64,000 nt of DNA from Streptomyces hawaiiensis (GTDB lineage Bacteria; Actinomycetota; Actinomycetes; Streptomycetales; Streptomycetaceae). The translations under genes were made by a program, and so were the position numbers. Under the pieces are notes generated by a model. The model did not search any database. It saw only the letters and a list, made by a program, of their open reading frames with translations, and had not been told where the DNA came from. This document shows, in pieces, positions 57,530-64,000 of this stretch; the first letter of the stretch is position 1; the number at the start of each line of letters is the position of its first letter. Location: contig NZ_CP021978.1 of the NCBI RefSeq assembly GCF_004803895.1, positions 1,240,001 to 1,304,000 of the forward strand, in the 5' to 3' direction.

Positions 57530-58621
57530 GTGCAGACATCCCCCCACATCTCCCCCAGACGCGCCCTGTCGGCCCTCCTCGCGGCCGTGCTCATGGCCTG
57601 CCTGCTGTCCTGGGCCGGCGGCTCGCCCGCGCAGGCCGCGCCCGGCGACGGCTCGGTGTCCGATCCCGACATCGCGGCGGCCGCCCCCGGGCAACCCGGC
57701 GACCCCAACATCAAGTTCGTCGGCCGCTGGGACACCACCGGCTCCAGCACCGCCTACACCCCGTACTGGGCCGGCGCGTACTACCGGGTCGGCTTCACCG
57801 GCCGGACGGTCAAACTGAAGCAGCGGGGCACCATCGACCTGTGGGCGCGGATCGACAACGGGCCCGTGAGGTTCTTCGACGACGTCAAGGGCACGGTGAA
57901 CCTGACCCCGTCGGCCCTCTCCCCCGGCAACCACACGCTCCAGGTCAATTACCAGGTGGTGGCCGGATCCTACAAGGGCGACGCCGTCTTCCAGGGGCTG
58001 GTCCTGGACAGCGGCGCGACGACGTTCACACCGCCGGCCCCGGCCGAACTCGTCGAGTTCGTCGGCGACTCGATCACGGTGGGCACGACGAGCTCGCAGA
58101 ACGCCCGAACCGCCTACGGCTGGCTGATCGGGGAGCGGCTGGGTGTCGAGCACACGCAGATCGCACAGGGCGGGGCGTGCCTGGTGGCCGCGGCGGACGG
58201 ATGCGTGGGGCTGGAGCGGCAGTTCACCAAGCTCAAGCCGAACGCGGCGACGCCCGACTGGAACTTCTCCCGCTACCGGGCCGACGCGGTCGTCATCAAC
58301 CTCGGCACCAACGACGTCGGGCACGGGGTGAGTTCGGCGCAGTTCCAGTCGGCGTACAGCAGTCTGCTGCGCAAGGTGCGGGCCGCGTATCCGCAGGCGT
58401 GGATCTTCGCGCTGGAGACGTTCCGTGGGCGGTTCGTACCGCAGACCGAGGCCGCGGTGAAGGCCGCCGTCGCCGGTGGTGACGGGCGGGTGTCCTTCGT
58501 CGACACGACCGGCTGGCTGGGCTCGGGCGATCTGACGGACTCGGTGCATCCCAACGACCGGGGGCACCGGGTCATCGCCGACCGGCTGGCGCCGGTCATC
58601 GCGGCGCGGATCGGCTCGTAG
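57530..58621 (+). CDS. Secreted CE2 family acetyl esterase (SGNH)
   Basis: 363 aa; GTG 57530 with AAGGGAA. Signal peptide 1-37 (LLAAVLMACLLSW ... AQA). Residues ~60-165 are the CE2 N-terminal jelly roll (FVGRWDTTGSSTAYTPYWAG); residues ~170-363 are the SGNH esterase with Ser 181 (FVGDSITVG), NLGTND and His 340 (DSVHPNDRGH). CE2 enzymes deacetylate xylo- and manno-oligosaccharides, and some bind cello-oligomers. Direct CebR control fits induction by cellulose breakdown. Confidence 0.92.
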   Translation: MQTSPHISPRRALSALLAAVLMACLLSWAGGSPAQAAPGDGSVSDPDIAAAAPGQPGDPNIKFVGRWDTTGSSTAYTPYWAGAYYRVGFTGRTVKLKQRGTIDLWARIDNGPVRFFDDVKGTVNLTPSALSPGNHTLQVNYQVVAGSYKGDAVFQGLVLDSGATTFTPPAPAELVEFVGDSITVGTTSSQNARTAYGWLIGERLGVEHTQIAQGGACLVAAADGCVGLERQFTKLKPNAATPDWNFSRYRADAVVINLGTNDVGHGVSSAQFQSAYSSLLRKVRAAYPQAWIFALETFRGRFVPQTEAAVKAAVAGGDGRVSFVDTTGWLGSGDLTDSVHPNDRGHRVIADRLAPVIAARIGS

Positions 58622-58646
58622 GGCCTGAAGGGTTCGGGGGCGGGCC

Positions 58647-60209
58647 TCACATCGGGCCGGGGCCCGCTCCTCCCTTGAGGCGTTCCAGGTCGGAGGGGCG
58701 GACCTGGATGACGATCACGGCGATCAGCGCGGCCACGGCGGTGAAGATCGCCGCCATGATGAAGGCGGCCGAGATGCCGGCGGTGAGGATCTCGTCGGAC
58801 CACGGTTTGGGCAGTTGCCCGGTTCGTTCGAACCGGATGCGTTCGGCCGGGGTCGCCTGCTGGAGGAAGGCCGGGACCTGCTTGTCCGCCTCGTTGGTGC
58901 TGGCCGTGCCGTACATCGTGACCAGGATGGACAGCCCGAGGGAGCCGCCGACCTGCTGGGTGGCGTTGAGCAGTCCGGAGGCCGCGCCCGTCTCCGGCGT
59001 GGACACGTTGGACAGCGCCATGAGGGTCAGTGACACGAACTCCATGCCCATGCCCAGGCTGAAGACGAGCATCGGGCCGAGGACGCTGCCCGCGTAGGTG
59101 GAGTGGACGTCGGTCAGGGTCAGCCAGGCCAGGCCCACCGCCGCCAGGATCGCGCCGATCACCATGAACGGTTTGGGCCCGTAGACGGGCAGGAACCGCG
59201 AGGCGAGTCCGGCGCCGACGGCGATGACCGCGCTGACCGGCAGGAAGGCCAGTCCGGCCGCGAGCGGGCTGTATCCGAGCACGTTCTGCACGAAGAGCGT
59301 GAGGAAGAAGAACATGCCGAAGATGGCGGCGGCCAGGCACAGCATGATGCCGTAGGTGCCCGCGCGGTTGCGGTCGGCGAACATGTGCAGCGGCGTGATG
59401 GGCTGCTTCGAACGCCGCTCGATGAGGATGAAGGCCGCCAGGAGGACGACCGCTCCGGCGAACGAGGCGAGGGTGAGGGCGTCCCGCCAGCCTTCCTGCG
59501 CGGCTCTGATGAAGCCGTAGACGAGCAGCACCATGCCCGCGGTGGACGTGAGGGCGCCGGTGATGTCGAAGTGGCCCGGGTGCCGTTCCGACTCCTTGAT
59601 CCAGCGCGGCGTGGCCAGGGCGATGAGCAGCCCGATCGGGACGTTGACGAAGAGCACCCACCGCCAGTTCAGCCACTCCACGAGCACCCCGCCCGCCAGC
59701 AGCCCGATGGCGCCGCCGCCCGCGGAGACCGCGGCGAAGACGCCGAAGGCCCGGTTGCGCTCGGGACCTTCGCGGAAGGTCGTGCTGACCAGCGAGAGGG
59801 CGGTCGGGGAGGCGATGGCGCCGCCGACGCCCTGCAGGGCGCGGGCTCCGAGGAGTTGGCCGGCGTTCTGGGCGAATCCGCCGAGCAGGGAGGCGAGCAC
59901 GAAGAGCAGCACGCCGAAGATGAAGACGCGCCGCCGGCCGAGGATGTCTCCGGCCCGGCCGCCGAGCAGCAGCAGACCGCCGAAGGTGAGGGTGTAGGCG
60001 TTCACCACCCAGGACAGGCTCGTGGTGGAGAACTCCAGCGAGCTCTGGATGTGCGGCAGCGCGATGTTCACGATGGTGATGTCGAGGACCACCATCAACT
60101 GGCATGAGGCGATGACGAGCAGCGCCATCGCGTTTCCGCCACCACCGGATTCCCTGGTGGTGGTCGCCTGTGGTGAAGCCGGCTGCGGGCTGCTGCCTGC
60201 GGTGTCCAC
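58647..60209 (-). CDS. DHA2 family MFS multidrug efflux transporter (14 TM)
   Basis: 520 aa from GTG 60209; ATG 60128 just before the first helix is an alternative start. Fourteen hydrophobic helices begin at ALLVIASCQLMVVLDITIVN; motif A GGRAGDILGRRRV and antiporter motif C-like GVGGAIASPTALSLV are present. It exports drugs or endogenous metabolites with proton exchange. It converges on the CE2 gene (25 nt apart) and is not obviously tied to a regulator. Confidence 0.92.
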   Translation of the reverse strand: MDTAGSSPQPASPQATTTRESGGGGNAMALLVIASCQLMVVLDITIVNIALPHIQSSLEFSTTSLSWVVNAYTLTFGGLLLLGGRAGDILGRRRVFIFGVLLFVLASLLGGFAQNAGQLLGARALQGVGGAIASPTALSLVSTTFREGPERNRAFGVFAAVSAGGGAIGLLAGGVLVEWLNWRWVLFVNVPIGLLIALATPRWIKESERHPGHFDITGALTSTAGMVLLVYGFIRAAQEGWRDALTLASFAGAVVLLAAFILIERRSKQPITPLHMFADRNRAGTYGIMLCLAAAIFGMFFFLTLFVQNVLGYSPLAAGLAFLPVSAVIAVGAGLASRFLPVYGPKPFMVIGAILAAVGLAWLTLTDVHSTYAGSVLGPMLVFSLGMGMEFVSLTLMALSNVSTPETGAASGLLNATQQVGGSLGLSILVTMYGTASTNEADKQVPAFLQQATPAERIRFERTGQLPKPWSDEILTAGISAAFIMAAIFTAVAALIAVIVIQVRPSDLERLKGGAGPGPM

Positions 60210-60386
60210 CGTTCGACGGTACGCCCGGCCCCCGGGCCTCACCACTCGATCACGCCGGCCCGGGCGGCCGCCCTTGCTGTGCGGGCGGCCAATTGCGCCG
60301 CGGCCCGACCTGAAATTCCCGCGATGTGCGGCGATAATCCGATCAAGGTGGCCCAGCAGGCCGCGTACGGCGGAGAGGGAGCGACC

Positions 60387-60990
60387 GTGATCCGCGTTCT
60401 TCTCGTCGAGCAGACCCGTCTCGTGCGGGGAGCGTTCACCGCCCTGTTGTCACGGGAGGACGACATCGAGGTCGTCGCCGAGGCCGACGGCGACGGCGAC
60501 GTGGTCGCGCGCCCTGGCGTGCCGGCCGGACGTGGCGGTGATCGGCGTGGACTCCAGGGAGGGCGAGGAGATCGCCGCCCGGGGCGAGCTGCACGAGCGG
60601 CTGCCGGAGTGCCGGATGCTGCTGCGGATGGCCTCGACGGCACCCGAGCGGCTGCGCCGCATGCTCGATCTGCACGCCGCCGGTGTCATCAGCACCAACG
60701 CCCCGCCGGACCGGCTGGTCCACGGTGTCCGCAAGCTGGTACGGGGGCAGCGGTTCGTCGACCCCGAGTTCGCGCTGGCCGCGCTGGACGCGGGAGCGAA
60801 CCCGCTGACCCCGCGCGAGGTACCGGTGCTGCGGCTGACCGCCGACGGTACGCCCACGCGGGAGATCGCCGACCGGCTGTGCCTGTCCGCCGCGACGGTC
60901 CGCAACCATCTGTCGGCGATCACCCGGAAGACGGGCGGCCGCAATCGGATCGACGCGATCCGGATCGCTGTGGAGTCGGGCTGGGTGTGA
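60387..60990 (+). pseudogene. LuxR-type response regulator with degenerate receiver, frameshifted
   Basis: GTG 60387 (GAGGGA upstream) starts VIRVLLVEQTRLVRGAFTAL, a NarL-type receiver. The frame breaks near 60506-60513 (GTCGCGCGCCCTGG); the remainder, CRPDVAVIGVDSREGEEIAA through the HTH LTPREVPVLRLTADGTPTRE to VESGWV, lies in the +1 frame. A 2-nt loss in the GCGCGC stretch or a 1-nt gain explains it. Even if repaired, the phospho-acceptor Asp is replaced (AVIGVD where ALLDI is usual) and the acidic pair reads EQ, so the receiver would be atypical and phosphorylation-independent. No sensor kinase is adjacent. Confidence 0.7.
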
Positions 60991-61037
60991 GCCTCGCGCC
61001 CCCGTTCGCGCCCCGTTCCGCGCCCTGACGGAAGAAC

Positions 61038-61072
61038 GGCCGGGCAGGTCATCGAGGTGTACCTGCCCGGCC
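61038..61072. terminator. Terminator after the response regulator
   Basis: A perfect 12-bp stem GGCCGGGCAGGT / ACCTGCCCGGCC with an 11-nt loop, between the convergent response regulator and P450 genes; it can serve both strands. Confidence 0.65.
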
Positions 61073-61231
61073 CCCGCGGGCCCTCGCGCCCTGTCCCGGG
61101 ATCTGCCACGAGCATCCCAGCACGGGCGCACCGCCCACCAGCACCTTTTGTCACGCGTGCGGCGTGAATGCGTCATCCCGGAACCGTGCGGAACGCCGAT
61201 GCGGGATGGGCGTTCGACTCGGTCGCTTCGG

Positions 61232-62635
61232 TCAGCGGCCGCCGCGGATGAGGCCCGTCAGATAGCGCCACAGCGAGGAGCGCTGCCGGGCGGACGGGTC
61301 CGGCAGGACCTCCTCGGCCACCCCCGGCGCGGGGCCGTCCGCCCAGGGCCGTGGGGGCGGCGCGGAGGCGAGTTCGTAGTGCACGGGCAGGGAGCGCAGA
61401 CCCCGCATGAACGGCGAGGAGCGCCAGGGGAGTTGGTCGGCGGGCAGGGCGAGGTCGAGGTAGTCGAACCGCTCGAACAGGCGCCCCACCCCGGCCGCCG
61501 CGACCGCCGAGGCGAGCTCCCGCGCCGGGCACTGGCGCGGTCCGGCTCCCCAGGACAGGTGGGCCCGGGTGCTGATGGCGGTGCCCGAGGCGACGTGGTC
61601 GGCGAAGAGCGGGTCGGCGTGGGCGGCGCCCGGGGAGACCCACACCGGGTCACCGGCCCGGATCGTGTAGTTGCCGAGCCGGGTGTCCCGGGCCGCGAAG
61701 CGCGGGACGAAGTTGACCAGCGGCGGCTTGCGCATGACCACCCGGTTCATCGTCTCCCTGACCATCCCGGCGGACAGGCTGGCGCGCACGCTGCCCTCGC
61801 CCGAGAGGACCTCCACGACGGTGTTGGAGATGAGGATGCCGACGTGGTCGGAGGTCATGCCGAGCAGCATGAACAGCTCGCGGGCGAGATGGTCGAGCGA
61901 CAGGCCCGGGTGGGCGGCCAGCAGGTACGAGGGGAAGTCGTCGCCCGGCTTCTCCAGCTTCAGCGCGGCCAGTTCGGCCAGCGTCGCCAGCAGTCGCTCC
62001 AGGGCGGCCTCGGCGTCCGGGCCCGCGTCGAGCACGCGCCACATGTCCATCAGCGCGTCGTCGCCCTGCGAGCCGGGGAAGCCCAGCAGATGGCTGGCCA
62101 CCATCAGCGGCAGCGGGCGGGAGAACTGCGCGGACAGGTCCGCCACGCCGGTCTTGCCGCCCTGGCCGACGAGGGTGATCAGTTCGTCGGCGTATGCGGT
62201 GACGGCGGACTTCAACCGCTTGGCCTGGGGGTGGCGGGGGTCCTGGAAGGGCTTGAGGGCGACGTCCCACGCGGTGCGCAGCGGCCGGTAGCCGGGGCCG
62301 CCCTGGATCAGGATGTGGTTGACCTCCAGGGAGGGTCCGAGCGGCCAGTCGGCCGGCACCCTGCCCTCGGAGCGGGCCCGCCAGTTCTCCAGGCCCTTGG
62401 GCCAGCCGTCGGCGTCCTGGAGCACCTGGAGCGACTCGCGGTAGCCGAGGACGAGCCACGCGGGCACCCCCAGCAGGTCGACCGGCGCGACCGGGCCGTG
62501 CTGCTGGCGCAGCCGCTCGTACACGAGCGCGGGACGCGTCTCGTAGTCCCTGGTCAGCAGCGGCTCGGGATCGAGTGCCTCCAGCCTCGTGTCGTCCAGG
62601 TCCACGGATCCGCCGTCACCCCACTGGGATTCCAT
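61232..62635 (-). CDS. Cytochrome P450 lacking a clear ExxR motif (CYP157-like)
   Basis: 467 aa; ATG 62635, with GGAGGG upstream at longish spacing. The overall P450 layout is clear: I-helix LGMTSDHVGIL and heme loop LSWGAGPRQCPARELA with Cys near 370. The K-helix reads MVRETMNRVVMRKPPLVNF; aligned on the PP, the normal ExxR positions are RVVM, so the conserved salt bridge seems lost. CYP156/157-type P450s linked to Streptomyces conservons share this oddity, but no conservon genes lie in the window. It follows the oxidoreductase gene by 132 nt on the same strand. Confidence 0.85.
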   Translation of the reverse strand: MESQWGDGGSVDLDDTRLEALDPEPLLTRDYETRPALVYERLRQQHGPVAPVDLLGVPAWLVLGYRESLQVLQDADGWPKGLENWRARSEGRVPADWPLGPSLEVNHILIQGGPGYRPLRTAWDVALKPFQDPRHPQAKRLKSAVTAYADELITLVGQGGKTGVADLSAQFSRPLPLMVASHLLGFPGSQGDDALMDMWRVLDAGPDAEAALERLLATLAELAALKLEKPGDDFPSYLLAAHPGLSLDHLARELFMLLGMTSDHVGILISNTVVEVLSGEGSVRASLSAGMVRETMNRVVMRKPPLVNFVPRFAARDTRLGNYTIRAGDPVWVSPGAAHADPLFADHVASGTAISTRAHLSWGAGPRQCPARELASAVAAAGVGRLFERFDYLDLALPADQLPWRSSPFMRGLRSLPVHYELASAPPPRPWADGPAPGVAEEVLPDPSARQRSSLWRYLTGLIRGGR

Positions 62636-62767
62636 CGTCTTGCCACCCTCCGACACGCCCTGTACCGGCACACCATCAGTCGGTAGCCGGAAACGGTGGG
62701 GACCCTACCCCAGGCTGAACCCACGGGTAACGACGGGGGTGGGGTGGTGGGGGCGGCCCGGCGCGGG

Positions 62768-63874
62768 TCAGGCGGCCGTGTAACCGAGTTGACGGCGCAT
62801 GTAGGGCGTCATGAGGCTCTTCGCCTTGGCCAGGGTGGTGGTGCGGCTGCCGAGGACGGCGGACTCGCCACCCGGCACGGGCAGCACGGTCAGTCCGTCG
62901 GCGGGGCCGAACGGCACGATCAGCGGGGTGCGCCGGCTCGGGCGGTACAGGCGCGGCTCCTTGCGGTGCTTGCCGGAACTGTGCAGGTAGGAGCGGATGT
63001 TGTGGGTGGCGATGTCCGCCTGGGCGAGGGCGGCGGGGGTGACCTTGAGTTCGCTGACGTCGTTCACGTCGCCGACGGCGAACACGTCCGGCCTGCCCTC
63101 GACCCGGAGCGCGGGGTCGACCTTCACGCGCCCGGCCTCGTTGAGCCAGTCGCCGTGGCCGGCCAGGCGCAGCCAGAGCGTGTTGGGGGTGGTGCCCGTC
63201 GCCCAGAAGGACAGGTCGGCCTCGATGACGGTGCCGCGGGCGTCGCGGTAGGTGCCGAAGTCGTTGCCGGGCGACATGAAGGAGTCGAGCCGTACCTCGA
63301 TGTCGTGGGACTCCAGCCAGGCCAGGGCCTTGCGTCCGGGCCGGGCGTTGCCCGTGGAGTCGAGCAGGGCGGGCCCGGAGTGGGCCAGGGTGACCCGGGC
63401 GTCGGGGCGGGCGAGGCGGATCTCGGCGCTGAGTTCGACGCCGCCGGGGCCGCCGCCGACGACCAGGACGTGCTCTGCCGTGGCGACGTTGCGCTGGTGC
63501 TCGGCAAACGACTTGGCCGCTTCCTCGGTCGTGGTGCCGGTGAAGCGGGCCGGCTCGGGGTAGTCGGCGCCGGTGGCGATCACGACCACGTCGTAGGGCA
63601 GCCGCTCGCCCGTGGCCAGGACGACCTGCCGCTCGGCGGTGTCGATACGGACGGCCTTGCCGGTGGCCACCCGGCCGTGGCGCAGCAGCCGGTCGTAGGG
63701 GATGAAGGGGGTGTGCGTCCACTCGGGGTGCACTCCGGCGCGCAGGGAGGCGACGCGGTGGAAGAAGACCTCCTTGCGGTCCACCAGCGTGACCCGGGCC
63801 GTGTCGTCCAGCCGCTTGGCCAGCCGGACACCGGCGTAGCCACCGCCGATCACCACCACGTCGCCGTCGTCCAC
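62768..63874 (-). CDS. FAD-dependent NAD(P)H oxidoreductase, NDH-2/AIF-like
   Basis: 368 aa; GTG 63874. FAD site DVVVIGGGYAGVRLAKRLDD at the N-terminus, second dinucleotide fold EHVLVVGGGPGGVELSAEIR in the centre and C-terminal FAD motif RPDVFAVGDVNDV. It resembles small type II NADH dehydrogenases and AIF/FSP1-like quinone reductases. It could pass electrons to quinone or, through a ferredoxin, to the neighbouring P450; the latter is only suggested by position. Upstream to the window end (63875-64000) no gene is seen. Confidence 0.88.
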   Translation of the reverse strand: MDDGDVVVIGGGYAGVRLAKRLDDTARVTLVDRKEVFFHRVASLRAGVHPEWTHTPFIPYDRLLRHGRVATGKAVRIDTAERQVVLATGERLPYDVVVIATGADYPEPARFTGTTTEEAAKSFAEHQRNVATAEHVLVVGGGPGGVELSAEIRLARPDARVTLAHSGPALLDSTGNARPGRKALAWLESHDIEVRLDSFMSPGNDFGTYRDARGTVIEADLSFWATGTTPNTLWLRLAGHGDWLNEAGRVKVDPALRVEGRPDVFAVGDVNDVSELKVTPAALAQADIATHNIRSYLHSSGKHRKEPRLYRPSRRTPLIVPFGPADGLTVLPVPGGESAVLGSRTTTLAKAKSLMTPYMRRQLGYTAA

Positions 63875-64000
63875 ACCGAGTCTCCTGTGCCTTGGGGGGA
63901 GCGAGGGCCGCCGCGGACGGGCCCCGCTCGGATCGACCCCCGGCGGCCACTCGACTGACGCGACAGTAGCGCTTGAAAGCTAAAGGGATTCCGGGGTTCC

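Overview
The window is high-GC actinomycete DNA and almost certainly comes from a Streptomyces chromosome. The GC content, GTG starts, GGAGG-type ribosome binding sites, rare TTA leucine codons, a xylanase closely resembling Streptomyces XlnA, a perfect CebR operator and a LAL-type LuxR regulator all point that way. The dense mix of secreted plant-polymer enzymes, a polyketide synthase, a terpene synthase and catabolic genes looks like a chromosome-arm accessory region. I see no rRNA, tRNA, CRISPR array or insertion sequence.

Region by region. (a) 1-4.7 kb is an arabinoxylan cassette: a GH10 xylanase followed 31 nt later by a CBM13-linked CE1-type esterase (cut by the window edge), divergent from a CBM13-GH62 arabinofuranosidase, with several palindromes in the shared upstream region. 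(b) 4.9-10.9 kb holds a frameshifted type II thioesterase and a 1737-aa secreted protein with two GH43 domains, two LamG domains and PKD/Ig modules. (c) 11.2-21.7 kb has an SMI1/KNR4 protein, a small hypothetical gene and a single-module type I PKS (CoA ligase-ACP-KS-AT-DH-KR, then ACP-TE in another frame). (d) 21.8-32.6 kb has a polysaccharide deacetylase, an AI-2E family membrane protein, a frameshifted BtrH-like gene, an AlkD-like protein, an NmrA-like reductase with a divergent WYL regulator, an AraC-DUF5701 pair, a hydrolase, a kinase-fold protein and a divergent Lrp regulator/LysE exporter pair. (e) 32.6-38.8 kb is a heterotetrameric sarcosine oxidase operon (soxBDAG) flanked by decayed remnants of its usual folate partners, glyA and purU, and by a divergent GntR regulator. 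(f) 38.9-48.2 kb has a PAS/GAF/PP2C/HATPase phosphatase, a general-stress SDR, an ATP-grasp/CocE-hydrolase operon, a kinase-fold protein, a shortened DUF779 gene, an SRPBCC protein and a secreted chorismate mutase. (g) 48.5-58.6 kb has a GH115 alpha-glucuronidase, a P450 translationally coupled to a terpene synthase, a large LAL regulator and a CE2 acetyl esterase under a CebR box. (h) 58.6-64 kb has a DHA2 efflux pump, a broken atypical response regulator, a P450 without a clear ExxR motif and an NDH-2-like oxidoreductase.

How they work together. GH10, CE1, GH62, GH43x2, GH115 and CE2 cover the backbone, arabinosyl, glucuronosyl and acetyl/feruloyl bonds of glucuronoarabinoxylan. TTA codons in GH62, GH115, the AraC regulator, the terpene P450 and the BtrH-like gene suggest that part of this set depends on the bldA tRNA and so on development. 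Sarcosine oxidase would produce glycine, peroxide and a one-carbon unit, but the local folate genes are reduced to fragments.

Three reading frames (thioesterase, PKS, BtrH) break in a way that one extra G in a short G run would repair; a fourth break (response regulator) lies in a GCGCGC stretch. These may be sequencing errors rather than real mutations, and the raw reads should decide before any of these genes is called dead.
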